Part shown: positions 25,244 to 33,012 of the stretch, one piece after another | How positions within the stretch are numbered: position 1 is the first letter of the stretch | Layout: every line of letters starts with the position of its first letter | Origin: a virus | DNA: 64,000 nt | Strand: one strand, 5' to 3' | IMG/VR virus record: IMGVR_UViG_3300044953_000426 | Coordinates: 1 to 64,000 of that record | Position numbers and translations under genes: made by a program | Notes under the pieces: model-generated | Database searches by the model: none | What the model was told of the DNA's origin: nothing | The model's input: only the letters and a program-made list of their open reading frames with translations

Positions 25244-25713
25244 TCTGGTGTGTTATTTAATTTATTATAATTTAATTTTTTTATTTCAATTTTATTTTTA
25301 ATATAAAAATTTCTATAGGCATCTATTGTATCTTCCATCTTATATTCATCAGGCATACATTGTGGTGGAGAAACAAATGGTGTTGTGGGTATTTTACCAT
25401 ACAACATATCTTTATTGTCTCTAATCCATAATAATACATTTTTAGTAGCATGTTGTTTACCATAACGTAAAGCAAACTCATCACAAATAACCAAACCATG
25501 AGTCAATAACCAATCAAAATGATAAATTGATTCACGAACCCATTTAGTTGATGGATGGTTGTAGTGTGCTTTTTTATATGGTGCTTCAAAACCATAATGC
25601 CAAAATGTTGTACATAACATTTGCGCTGATTCAATCTGCATTTTACGAATATGATCATCAACTAATTCTTTAGCTGCTACAGTCGGATCAGAATGTATAT
25701 AAAATATATTCAT
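25207..25713 (-). CDS. Conserved phage protein, MNIF-start family, unknown function
   Basis: I choose the ATG at 25713 (MNIFYIHSDPTVAAKELVDD). The longer frame to 25779 would begin with GTG inside a terminator stem. The 168-residue product has a recognisable pattern seen in many phage genomes: an Asp near residue 9, then HIRKMQIESAQMLCTTFW, HPSTKWVRES and CDEFALRYGKQHA. The conserved acidic, His and Arg residues suggest an enzyme, but I know no established activity. It overlaps the FAD oxidoreductase, so the two may act together. Confidence 0.72.
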   Translation of the reverse strand: MNIFYIHSDPTVAAKELVDDHIRKMQIESAQMLCTTFWHYGFEAPYKKAHYNHPSTKWVRESIYHFDWLLTHGLVICDEFALRYGKQHATKNVLLWIRDNKDMLYGKIPTTPFVSPPQCMPDEYKMEDTIDAYRNFYIKNKIEIKKLNYNKLNNTPEWIKELLLLEQV

Positions 25714-25748
25714 TAGGTTTAAATATAACATCTTTATCTTGCGCAGGC

Positions 25749-25780
25749 AAAAAAGTAGCCCATCTTTTTGATGGGCCACT
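25749..25780 (-). terminator. Rho-independent terminator
   Basis: A perfect stem, GCCCATC with GATGGGC (25758-25764 and 25770-25776), around a five-base loop. On the sense strand it is followed by TACTTTTTTG. It ends the long accessory operon just before the MNIF-type and FAD genes. A second inverted repeat, GAACGG with CCGTTC, lies near 25810-25830. Confidence 0.88.
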
Positions 25781-25840
25781 ACTCCAATTTATGTTATACT
25801 CTTTTGAGTGAACGGGCAATGAATCCGTTCTATATGTGAT

Positions 25841-25849
25841 TATAAATAT
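25841..25849 (-). promoter_or_regulatory. ATATTTATA boundary motif before a terminator
   Basis: Exact sense-strand copy between the stop of the 652-codon gene and the terminator. If it is a promoter, its transcript would meet the terminator within about 70 bases, an attenuator-like arrangement. Confidence 0.3.
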
Positions 25850-25852
25850 ATA

Positions 25853-27808
25853 TTATTTTAGTTTAAGCTTAATAATCTCAGCTATTTTTGTTATTGAACC
25901 TATTTCAATAGTACCCTGAATTGAGCCATTGTTTCTGGCGTTAATTTTAACTAATTCATGTTCACCACCTTTATTTACTTTCATTTTGATTTCTAAACCA
26001 CCATATGTGTCTGAATCAGTTATTTCAATAGGATCAATATCACCTGTTTCATCTACTAATAATGACAATGAAGTTCCTCTTTCAAATGTTTCAACTGTGC
26101 CAGTTGTACCTTTTGAATTAGCAATAACTTTAAAGAACGCTGGTGATGTGTCACTTAAAGACATAGCAAAGGCTGCTAATGCTAGTAAAGCATCATCATA
26201 TTCTTTTGGATTTGATTGAGTAAAGAAGAAATTTATTGCTTTTAAAGCCGCGTATTTACCTCTTAAAAATCCAATATCATTTTTTAAATCACCTTTCCCA
26301 GCTTTATATGTTATATTTTCTGCTTTTTTAACATCACTACTAATTTTCTCTCTTAAACGTTCAATACCTTGTTTATATTGTTCAGCTTTATATTTTTGTT
26401 CATCACTATCTAAATTATACTCTGTTTTAGCTTTTCTGAACTTATCAAAATATGCTTTTGCTTTACCACCTTGTGCTTTTTCAAACTTAAGTGATACAGC
26501 GGTTAATGGAGCTTTTTTAGCACCCCATGTTTCATTAAAAGCTTCATTTAATACTTCAGCTGCTGATGCCCCATTTTCTTGTTCAGAAGCACTACTTAAT
26601 ATTTTTCTAGCTTTTCCTTCATCTAATATAACATAAACATCACCTGGACACCATTTATCAGCTGGTAGTCCTAATTTTTCATTAGCTAAAGCTCTATATT
26701 CATTGAATATACCTGTTCTAGTTAAAGAAGCACCACCATAAGCTTTTTTTATAGTTAATGCTTGAGACAATGGTTGATTTAAATTACTTAAAGCTGTTGG
26801 GGAGGGTTCTAATTCTTTTAAATACTCATTTAATTCATTTGTAGTATTCTCGTCTATACCCTCAACACTACCTACTATTTCCCCCAATTTAATAATCACA
26901 TCCTCAAAATTATCTTCAGTCACAGGAGTAGTAATTGATGACTCATAAAACAATATAACTAAACCTTCTTTAACATTAGTTGATGTAGCTACTGTTGAGC
27001 CACCTTTAACAGATATAATATATGATTGATCACCTTTAATTAAAGTTGTAGTACCAATTGATGACCAACCTACACTTTTTGGATTATAAGTTGCTTTAAC
27101 ATTACCTGATGATTTTATATTAGATAAAATATCTTTTCTACCTTTAACATCTCTAGCATTAACACCAGAAAAATATACTTTGTATTTATTACCTCCACTT
27201 TTATCTTGAACTACTTTTTCAGGGCCTAAAGCAGCTACATTTTTATCTTTTTTTAAGAATGATAAAATTTCAGACTCTGGACTTTCTTTAAGTAATTTAA
27301 TACTTAACTTTCCTTCAGTTAATTCTTCAGGTACTTCCTCTTCTGCTGGTGTTTCTTCTGGAGTTTCCTCTGGAGTAGAAGTCATTTCAGTGTCAGGACC
27401 TTGAGTTGATGGTGGTGTACCTAACATTAATAATTCAGCTATGCTGATAGTAACTTTTTCTAGTTCACCAATACTAGCTAACCAGTATTTTTTGCCACTT
27501 ACTTTAGCCTCATATTTGTCATCACCCATAAATGTTAAATAAAATGAGCGATTGTTGTGTAAAACAATTTTAAATACAGTTGGTTTTGGTGCCATTATAT
27601 AAACACCAACAATATAATTTCTAAAATCATCAGTTAATAATTCAACTAATGTTTTAGTTAATGTAGGATACTTTTGTAACATGAACTCTAAAGGATTAGA
27701 TTCATAAGTAATCTCAGGTGTCTCAGGAGCAGTGTCTTGAGGTACCTGATCAACTACTTCTTCTTCTTCCTTTATTGGTCTTGATCTTATAATTTTAATC
27801 TTCTTCAT
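25853..27808 (-). CDS. Large protein with leader peptide, unknown function
   Basis: I choose the ATG at 27808 (MKKIKIIRSRPIKE); an ATG three codons earlier is also possible. The 651-residue product begins with a basic leader ending in an IKE site, followed by an acidic Glu-rich stretch. A middle region has KWCPGDVYVILDEGKARKIL (residues about 390-410), then LNEAFNETWG and AVSLKFEKAQGGKAKAY, a pattern I associate with proteins of marine T4-like phages. The C-terminus is beta-rich. No catalytic motif is recognised. The leader makes it a candidate large internal head protein. Confidence 0.65.
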   Translation of the reverse strand: MKKIKIIRSRPIKEEEEVVDQVPQDTAPETPEITYESNPLEFMLQKYPTLTKTLVELLTDDFRNYIVGVYIMAPKPTVFKIVLHNNRSFYLTFMGDDKYEAKVSGKKYWLASIGELEKVTISIAELLMLGTPPSTQGPDTEMTSTPEETPEETPAEEEVPEELTEGKLSIKLLKESPESEILSFLKKDKNVAALGPEKVVQDKSGGNKYKVYFSGVNARDVKGRKDILSNIKSSGNVKATYNPKSVGWSSIGTTTLIKGDQSYIISVKGGSTVATSTNVKEGLVILFYESSITTPVTEDNFEDVIIKLGEIVGSVEGIDENTTNELNEYLKELEPSPTALSNLNQPLSQALTIKKAYGGASLTRTGIFNEYRALANEKLGLPADKWCPGDVYVILDEGKARKILSSASEQENGASAAEVLNEAFNETWGAKKAPLTAVSLKFEKAQGGKAKAYFDKFRKAKTEYNLDSDEQKYKAEQYKQGIERLREKISSDVKKAENITYKAGKGDLKNDIGFLRGKYAALKAINFFFTQSNPKEYDDALLALAAFAMSLSDTSPAFFKVIANSKGTTGTVETFERGTSLSLLVDETGDIDPIEITDSDTYGGLEIKMKVNKGGEHELVKINARNNGSIQGTIEIGSITKIAEIIKLKLK

Positions 27809-28226
27809 TATTATCATCTAATTCATGAAAGCCTTGAGCGGCTTGATCAATATAGTTTTCAGCGTTTGTTATATGGTCTTGAATCCAACCTGGTATGTTA
27901 CGTTCTTTATCACCTAACATTATTATTAATTTAGAGCAAGAACTCATAATAGATTGTAAACTAGATTTAGCCATAGCTACTTCGTGGTCTTCACCTTCTT
28001 CTTTTACAATTTGGGCTTGTAACTCATCAGGTAATTTCTTTTGATCACCTTTTAATTTAGGATTGTCATCATGTTTATTTGTAAATGTAGCACCTTCTTC
28101 CATATATCCACACTCATTACACATCTGTCCCTCCATTTCACATCCACAGTCAGGACATTGTTTTTTTTCTAATTCATTAATAACTTGTTTTAATTTCCAG
28201 CTATGTATGTTAAAATTGTCTTGCAT
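27795..28226 (-). CDS. Zinc-ribbon protein with MxDNF-type leader
   Basis: A 143-residue protein starting MQDNFNIHSWKLKQVINE, a leader related to MADNF/MTDNF and ending in an INE site. Immediately after comes a zinc ribbon, CPDCGCEMEGQMCNECGY (residues about 23-40), with four well-spaced cysteines. The rest is acidic and helical. The zinc ribbon right behind the presumed cleavage site would become the new N-terminus. Nucleic-acid or protein binding is likely; the target is unknown. It overlaps the next gene by 14 bases. Confidence 0.7.
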   Translation of the reverse strand: MQDNFNIHSWKLKQVINELEKKQCPDCGCEMEGQMCNECGYMEEGATFTNKHDDNPKLKGDQKKLPDELQAQIVKEEGEDHEVAMAKSSLQSIMSSCSKLIIMLGDKERNIPGWIQDHITNAENYIDQAAQGFHELDDNNEED

Positions 28227-28228
28227 AT

Positions 28229-28606
28229 TTATTTAGTTTTTCCCCAAGTTTTTCCTTTACCTTTTTTCTTACATCCAGCAGGTGTTGGTCTACATGATGG
28301 ATATTTAGCTCTTTTTTCACCTTTCTTTCTTCCACATGGTTTACATTTTGTTTTACCATCTACTTTACGGCATGTATTACAATCAACCCATCCACCTTCA
28401 CTCCCAGCTGCTCCTCTACGACCAAACCATTTTCTTAATGATTCATCTTCTTTAAGATCTTTCCAAATTTTACCTTTACGACATCTAACAATAGCACCTG
28501 ATTTGTAAGCGGATGGTTTATCATAACGCCTATCAGCAATACGATGACATCTATCTTTTTTCTTTTCAAGCAGAGTTTCAAGTAATATGTCTGTTAAACG
28601 AATCAT
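28229..28606 (-). CDS. Cys-rich basic protein with DILxE leader
   Basis: A 125-residue protein. The leader MIRLTDILLE ends in an LLE protease site. The body is rich in Lys, Arg and Cys: KWFGRRGAAGSEGGWVDCNT (residues about 59-78), CRKVDGKTKCKPCGRKKGE and a C-terminal YPSCRPTPAGCKKKGKG. The WVDC...CGRKKGE...YPxCRP pattern resembles small Cys-rich domains of unknown function (DUF5872-like) in phages and large DNA viruses. A DNA- or RNA-binding internal protein is a reasonable inference. Confidence 0.7.
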   Translation of the reverse strand: MIRLTDILLETLLEKKKDRCHRIADRRYDKPSAYKSGAIVRCRKGKIWKDLKEDESLRKWFGRRGAAGSEGGWVDCNTCRKVDGKTKCKPCGRKKGEKRAKYPSCRPTPAGCKKKGKGKTWGKTK

Positions 28607-29160
28607 TATGCTAATAATTTAATTATATAGTTTTTAACCTCACCACTTTTAACAATTGTCAAAGCAGTTTCAAGTGTAGCAAGTGATAATTTTTTTGATT
28701 GTATAGCTTTAATAGCTGTCACACCTGAAGCCAATAATATAATAGCTACAATTACATGAAATATAAAACTAGATATTTTTTTAGCTTTAGTTCCATCTTT
28801 AACAAAACGTCTAACAATCAGTTCAAGTGGTTTTACATATAAATAATGTAATTCATCAGCTATATGACCCATTTGTTGGAGATATTTTTCAACATCTCCT
28901 TGTTTAGTTGGTTTTTTACCTAAAGTTCTGTTAACAATATTAGTAACAGTTTTACCAAAGCGAGCTATTAAACCTAAGATAGCTGGTAATGCTAAAACAA
29001 TACTAGTTGTTATTACTATTTCTTCTTTTTGATTTTTAGATTTATCTTCTAAAGAATCTTCAATATCTCTTAAAAGAGTACTCATTTGACCTTTTAAGTC
29101 ATTAAGAGCCTTCTTAGCTTCAGGATTTAATGTATCTATTTCTTTAATTCTAATTTTCAT
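28606..29160 (-). CDS. Membrane protein with KIRIKE leader
   Basis: A 184-residue protein starting MKIRIKE, with an IKE site. Two hydrophobic segments are visible: EIVITTSIVLALPAILGLIA (about 47-66) and FIFHVIVAIILLASGVTAI (about 133-151), separated by a charged loop. A membrane protein carrying a head-targeting leader would be a candidate for insertion into the host membrane after ejection. Start and stop codons abut those of its neighbours. No family is recognised. Confidence 0.66.
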   Translation of the reverse strand: MKIRIKEIDTLNPEAKKALNDLKGQMSTLLRDIEDSLEDKSKNQKEEIVITTSIVLALPAILGLIARFGKTVTNIVNRTLGKKPTKQGDVEKYLQQMGHIADELHYLYVKPLELIVRRFVKDGTKAKKISSFIFHVIVAIILLASGVTAIKAIQSKKLSLATLETALTIVKSGEVKNYIIKLLA

Positions 29161-29471
29161 TATTTCATTAATCTAGCTGTCTTATTTTTTAAATTCTTAA
29201 GTATATCTCTATATTGAGCTAACTCAGATCCTTTAGGGACTTTTTGTAAATAATCAACTAATTGATCTAATTTATCATATATAAATTTAGGATCAATATC
29301 ATATTCAATATCCCAAGAAAATTTACCTGTCTCAGGATCAATACTTTTTAATGTTGATTTAACTCCAGTTTGAGGATCAATTTTAGTTTTTCCTATCTCA
29401 ACTGAGGATGTATCAGTATATGATGCTTCAACTAACTCTTTAATAATATTTTTTAACTCAGAGCGTTTCAT
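29160..29471 (-). CDS. Small protein with KxSELK leader
   Basis: A 103-residue protein starting MKRSELKNIIKE, a leader very like that of the next upstream gene (MKKSELKQLIRE), suggesting recent duplication of the leader or the gene. After the IKE site comes a beta-rich middle (TDTSSVEIGKTKIDPQTGVK) and a helical C-terminus. Function unknown; the leader and operon place it with the candidate internal proteins. Confidence 0.66.
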   Translation of the reverse strand: MKRSELKNIIKELVEASYTDTSSVEIGKTKIDPQTGVKSTLKSIDPETGKFSWDIEYDIDPKFIYDKLDQLVDYLQKVPKGSELAQYRDILKNLKNKTARLMK

Positions 29472-29914
29472 TACTTATCAGTTAAATCTTTTAACTCATC
29501 AACTACATCTTTAGTAGCTTTTTTGTTTTTCATGTATTCCTGTACTTTAGCTAAAGTTTCTTCTTTCATTTTCTTGTAAGCTTCAGTTGCTTTCTTTACT
29601 TCATCTTTTTTCTTATCACGTTCTTTAAGTAATTTTTCAGCTAATTTTTTAGCCTTATTTTCATTAATGAATACACCTTTGATGTCTTCTGGTTTTAATC
29701 CACCAACTACTTGACGAGCAAAGTACATTACATTTTCACATTTGAAGCAAATATCATCTAAAGTAGTACTAGTAGATGGTTTTTCAACCACCCAAAATTC
29801 ACCTACTTCATCAGTTTCAGGAGCAAATCCTTCATTGATTACTTCTTCTTCAACTTTAGGTTTAACTTCTTCAATTGCTTCTCTGATTAATTGTTTTAAT
29901 TCAGATTTTTTCAT
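29471..29914 (-). CDS. Helical protein with KxSELK leader
   Basis: A 147-residue protein starting MKKSELKQLIRE, with an IRE site followed by a second one in EEVINE. Residues about 35-85 form a compact part with a Cys pair (DDICFKCENVMYFARQVVGG), and the C-terminal 60 residues are a charged coiled coil. No enzymatic motif. It is a candidate head-internal protein with a small metal- or nucleic-acid-binding region. Confidence 0.66.
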   Translation of the reverse strand: MKKSELKQLIREAIEEVKPKVEEEVINEGFAPETDEVGEFWVVEKPSTSTTLDDICFKCENVMYFARQVVGGLKPEDIKGVFINENKAKKLAEKLLKERDKKKDEVKKATEAYKKMKEETLAKVQEYMKNKKATKDVVDELKDLTDK

Positions 29915-30174
29915 GATTTATATATTTTTATTTTTAATTTACCTGCGCCTTTTATTGTTCTATGCCATATATGACGTGGTATAAATATTGGTTGGGTCAT
30001 AGACACTGGTAATTGGTTATCAAGTTGTATTAACCAATCTGTAGGTTCTATAGCTTCAACCAACCTATTTTCATCATCTCGATGCCACATTAGCTCTATA
30101 GGGTCAATGTTTTCATCAAATTCCCTAATTATATACTCATCTGTCACAACTAAGTCTATATATGGTTGATTCAT
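29911..30174 (-). CDS. Cupin-like small protein (intact paralogue)
   Basis: I start at the second Met (30174, MNQPYIDLVV) because it lines up with the start of the degenerate copy at 31304-31567. An ATG at 30183 would add three residues. The 87-residue product has REFDENIDPIELMWHRDDEN, WLIQLDNQLPVSM and a C-terminal PIFIPRHIWHRTIKG. The central acidic-to-His run and the IPRHIWHR end resemble a small cupin that would bind a metal. It has no protease-type leader, unlike most neighbours. Function unknown. Confidence 0.68.
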   Translation of the reverse strand: MNQPYIDLVVTDEYIIREFDENIDPIELMWHRDDENRLVEAIEPTDWLIQLDNQLPVSMTQPIFIPRHIWHRTIKGAGKLKIKIYKS

Positions 30175-30175
30175 A

Positions 30176-30484
30176 TTAATCATTTTTTGTGGCTTTTCTT
30201 ACTAAGCCCCATTTAGGTAATTTTTTACCTTGGTATTCACCATCCATTTCAAAGTTTCTAACAGTGTATTTTTTACCTGTTTTAGTATCTTCTAATGATA
30301 GTTTATATCTATTTACACCTTCTCTAGACACCTTAGTTACTTTAAGTGGTAATGACTTGTCAAGTTTCTCACCACCTAATGGAAAATTTTTAGGTGCTCT
30401 AACAACATCACCTTGTAACACTTGTCCTTTATAATTAGATAAATTTATACCTATTTCACTTAATATGTCAAACAACTTTATCAT
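30176..30484 (-). CDS. Small protein with DILxE leader
   Basis: A 102-residue protein starting MIKLFDILSE, with an LSE protease site. The rest is a small beta-rich domain (NYKGQVLQGDVVRAPKNFPL, then YKLSLEDTKTGKKYTVRNF). It overlaps both neighbours by a few bases, consistent with translational coupling in this operon. A candidate internal protein of unknown function. Confidence 0.66.
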   Translation of the reverse strand: MIKLFDILSEIGINLSNYKGQVLQGDVVRAPKNFPLGGEKLDKSLPLKVTKVSREGVNRYKLSLEDTKTGKKYTVRNFEMDGEYQGKKLPKWGLVRKATKND

Positions 30485-30801
30485 TTTTTATTTCTAATTA
30501 GAAGTTCACCTAATACTTCCATACGTCCTACTTCACGTTGAAATTCAATTTGAGTCATATTTAATGATATCTTTTTATAAGTATCTTCAAATTCTTTTAT
30601 AGCTGCTTCTTTATCAAATTTACCCTCAGCTGCTTTTTTATAGTATGGAGCTTTAACTTTAAAATGATGCCATGTTAATAATGCTAAACCACCTTTTTTT
30701 TCAGCATTTTCTGAGATTTTAGAGGCTCCTTTACCACGAATAGTAGCAAAGTCTTCAAATTTTTCTTTTACCTCTTGTAATATATCTAATAAAGTAATCA
30801 T
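30481..30801 (-). CDS. Small helical protein with DILxE leader
   Basis: I use the ATG at 30801, which overlaps the upstream stop as ATGA; the longer frame to 30813 starts with TTG. The 106-residue product starts MITLLDILQE, with an LQE site. The body is helical with LALLTWHHFKVKAPYYKKAAE (about 37-57) and LNMTQIEFQREVGRMEVLGE near the end. Family and function are unknown. Confidence 0.68.
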   Translation of the reverse strand: MITLLDILQEVKEKFEDFATIRGKGASKISENAEKKGGLALLTWHHFKVKAPYYKKAAEGKFDKEAAIKEFEDTYKKISLNMTQIEFQREVGRMEVLGELLIRNKK

Positions 30802-31307
30802 TTTTTTACACAATTAGGATATTTTTTACCAAACATTGTTTTCATTCCTTTTTGAGTATATCCTTTCCAACATTTTTCTTTTAATAAATCTTCATTCTGT
30901 TGTATTGGAGCATATCCAGAACCATAAGGTACTGCTTTACCTGATTGTGGATTTGATGTTTCTTTATTTAAACTTTTAGTTTTTTTCTTAGATGCTTCTC
31001 TACGTTTTTCAATATAATCTAAAGCACGTTTTAGTCTAGCTTTAACTTCAGGATCTTTAGCTCTACCATAAGCTGCTCTAATACGCTGATGAATTACATT
31101 TATAATTTGTGATTTACGAGCATGTGGTTTAGCTTTAAATGTCTTTTTAGCTAATGTATCTTTGACATCTTGAGCTGTTTTAAACTTTATACGTACAGTA
31201 TCTTTTGGATTTTCATCAGTATACAAACGACGGCCTGATCCTTTAGGTTTTTTACCTGTACCTTTTTTAGGATCTGCTTCGTTTAGTATTTCTAGCAGTT
31301 TTATCAT
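30798..31307 (-). CDS. Basic protein with DILxE-type leader, unknown family
   Basis: A 169-residue, very basic protein starting MIKLLEILNE, with an LNE site. Residues about 17-60 read GTGKKPKGSGRRLYTDENPK and TVRIKFKTAQDVKDT, a domain I recall from phage proteins of unknown function (DUF5824-like). The C-terminus CWKGYTQKGMKTMFGKKYPN then CV is a small Cys motif also seen in several marine phage proteins. Charge suggests nucleic-acid binding. Its start overlaps the pseudogene's end. Confidence 0.7.
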   Translation of the reverse strand: MIKLLEILNEADPKKGTGKKPKGSGRRLYTDENPKDTVRIKFKTAQDVKDTLAKKTFKAKPHARKSQIINVIHQRIRAAYGRAKDPEVKARLKRALDYIEKRREASKKKTKSLNKETSNPQSGKAVPYGSGYAPIQQNEDLLKEKCWKGYTQKGMKTMFGKKYPNCVKK

Positions 31308-31567
31308 GACTTATATATCTTTAATAATAGTTTATCATGGCCTTTTATAACACGATACCAAGTATGTTTTGGTATAAATATTGGTTTGTTCATAGATATT
31401 GGTAGTTCATTTTCTAGTTAAATCAACCAATTATTAAAATTAATAGATTCTATAAGACAATTTTCATCATCATAATGCCAAAGAAATTCGATAGGATCTA
31501 TATTCTCATCAAACTCTCTAATAATATATTCTTTTGTTGTTTCTAAATCCTTATAGGGATGGCTCAT
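31304..31567 (-). pseudogene. Broken duplicate of the cupin-like gene (ochre at codon 50)
   Basis: Read through its stop, this frame gives an 87-residue product clearly paralogous to the gene at 29911-30174: REFDENIDPIEFLWHYDDEN and, after the stop, LENELPISMNKPIFIPKH then TWYRVIKG. The only lesion is a TAA at 31418-31420 where the intact copy has CAA (WLIQLDN against WLI-stop-LEN). Start and end still overlap their neighbours as ATGA, so the loss looks recent. A Met nine codons past the stop (MNKPIFIPKH) could restart a 29-residue tail. A sequencing error cannot be excluded. Confidence 0.82.
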
Positions 31568-31977
31568 AATGTTATTTCATCCGGTATTTCAAATTGCCAT
31601 ACAGTAGCCTTACCATTTTTTGACATTAATGCTGTAAGTCTAGTATTACCACCAATTAATTCTTTATATCCATCTGAATATAAAGCAACAATAGGCATTT
31701 CTACAGTACCTGTTTTTATTTGTGTTAGTGCTCTTTTAACTTTATCAGGATTTAAAGTTTTAAGAGAATTTGGTTCACTAGCATCAGTATTATTAATATC
31801 TTTTGCTGATGTTATATTTACTGATTTGCCAGTTTTGGCTAATTCTATCCATTTAGTCTTACCTAATTTTTTAAATTCAGGATAACGAGTTGCTTCTTCC
31901 CATTCAAAATCAAAATTAGGTTCTTTGTATTGAATTTTTTTTGAAATTTCTTGTAATATGTCAATTAGTTTAATCAT
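31564..31977 (-). CDS. ParB-like small protein with DILxE leader
   Basis: A 137-residue protein starting MIKLIDILQE, with an LQE site. The C-terminal half has a ParB/sulfiredoxin-like motif: KTGTVEMPIVALYSDGYKEL then IGGNTRLTALMSKNG (residues about 88-123), where the GGNTR box is the phosphate-binding site of ParB-type nucleases and CTPases. It is the second such protein with a protease-type leader here, after the one at 12632-13492. A DNA-binding or nicking role after ejection is possible but speculative. Confidence 0.72.
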   Translation of the reverse strand: MIKLIDILQEISKKIQYKEPNFDFEWEEATRYPEFKKLGKTKWIELAKTGKSVNITSAKDINNTDASEPNSLKTLNPDKVKRALTQIKTGTVEMPIVALYSDGYKELIGGNTRLTALMSKNGKATVWQFEIPDEITL

Positions 31978-31978
31978 A

Positions 31979-32638
31979 TTACCAAAATCCTGAGAATGAT
32001 GTTTTAAATCCTAATAATTTAGCATAACGAGGTAAACGACAAGACCAATATGAAGCTGTTGTTCTGTCTTTTTTCTGTGGACAGTTATGGCGTTTAGAAA
32101 ATGCTTGTCTAGCTTTAGGGTTATTTAATTTAGCCCTTAAACCACCACCAGCCATACCAAATGATACTTTCTTAATACCACCACCTGGTTTTCTAACATA
32201 CACATAGAATTTCTTAGAACCACCACGTTTTGGTTTTCCAATTGGTGGATCTTTCTTTTTTTTGTCTGCTTCTTCTAATACTTCTGTTAAAAATTCCTCA
32301 GTCAAAGGTAAGTCTAGTGGTACTTTAATACCATTGTACTCACCAAATGTTCCTATATCTGTGTTGTCAAAATAATATTGATCTGATTCACATAACTGTA
32401 CTCTACCATCATTATATAAATTTCTTACCTCAACAAATAATTTTAAAAACATTGCTGATTGAGGACGATATATTGATTCGTTTACTGGTAAGTTATTTTC
32501 AATATGATAGTACAAACCTTCAGAAATAAAGACTGGTTCTTTAGATTCATTAATAACTAATTTAGGACCATGATTGTATTCTTGGCCTACATAATTAATA
32601 ATTTTTTCAATATGCTCCTTTAATTGTACCTTATTCAT
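31979..32638 (-). CDS. Conserved phage protein with basic C-terminal domain
   Basis: A 219-residue protein. The N-terminus MNKVQLKEHIEKI fits the leader class less well (LKE). The first half is acidic and mixed; the second half is a recognisable conserved domain, PIGKPKRGGSKKFYVYVRKP, then FGMAGGGLRAKLNNPKARQA and SKRHNCPQKKDRTTASYWSC, which I recall from marine T4-like phages without known function. The basic, Cys-containing end suggests nucleic-acid binding. Internal LxE sites (FLTEVLEEAD) just before this domain may separate it after cleavage. Confidence 0.7.
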   Translation of the reverse strand: MNKVQLKEHIEKIINYVGQEYNHGPKLVINESKEPVFISEGLYYHIENNLPVNESIYRPQSAMFLKLFVEVRNLYNDGRVQLCESDQYYFDNTDIGTFGEYNGIKVPLDLPLTEEFLTEVLEEADKKKKDPPIGKPKRGGSKKFYVYVRKPGGGIKKVSFGMAGGGLRAKLNNPKARQAFSKRHNCPQKKDRTTASYWSCRLPRYAKLLGFKTSFSGFW

Positions 32639-33012
32639 TAATATGGAGTTGTTTCTTTTGCTTTTGGTAATATTTTAAATTCAACTACACCTTCAATTTG
32701 TTTAATATTTTCAACAATTTTCTTGATAGCAGTTTTAATGTCACCTTCAAGTGCTGAAGTGTCAATTTTAATATCAACATTTGTTTTATAGCGTAGTTGT
32801 CCTTCTGAGTTTGAACCAGGAATAGCGGCTTGTGAGTTAACAATAGTAACACCTGGTAATGCACGCATAGCAGATAATATATTAGTTTGATCATTAACTT
32901 TAGTGTTAGTGATCATTGAAGCTAATATTTGGAATTGTTTAGCAGCTGGTTTTGGTTTTTTAGGATCTTCAATTGGTGTGAAGTCTTCTTCTTTTACTAT
33001 GCGTATTCTCAT
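32638..33012 (-). CDS. Small protein with RIRIVKE leader
   Basis: A 124-residue protein starting MRIRIVKE, with a VKE end; the residue before the site varies but the leader is nearly identical to MRIRIIKE of the ParB-like head protein. The body looks like a small alpha/beta domain with two similar halves (MITNTKVNDQTNILSAMRAL, then VVEFKILPK) that may form an ACT- or ferredoxin-like fold. No catalytic residues. A candidate internal protein of unknown function. Confidence 0.65.
   Translation of the reverse strand: MRIRIVKEEDFTPIEDPKKPKPAAKQFQILASMITNTKVNDQTNILSAMRALPGVTIVNSQAAIPGSNSEGQLRYKTNVDIKIDTSALEGDIKTAIKKIVENIKQIEGVVEFKILPKAKETTPY

Noticed and set aside
25714-25779. Longer start (GTG at 25779) for the MNIF-type gene
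   Set aside because: The extension lies inside a strong terminator stem, and the family-type start MNIF is at 25713.
31416-31420. Reassignment of TAA to glutamine
   Set aside because: Most genes in the window terminate at TAA with well-placed ends; a single TAA for CAA is better explained as a nonsense mutation or sequencing error.
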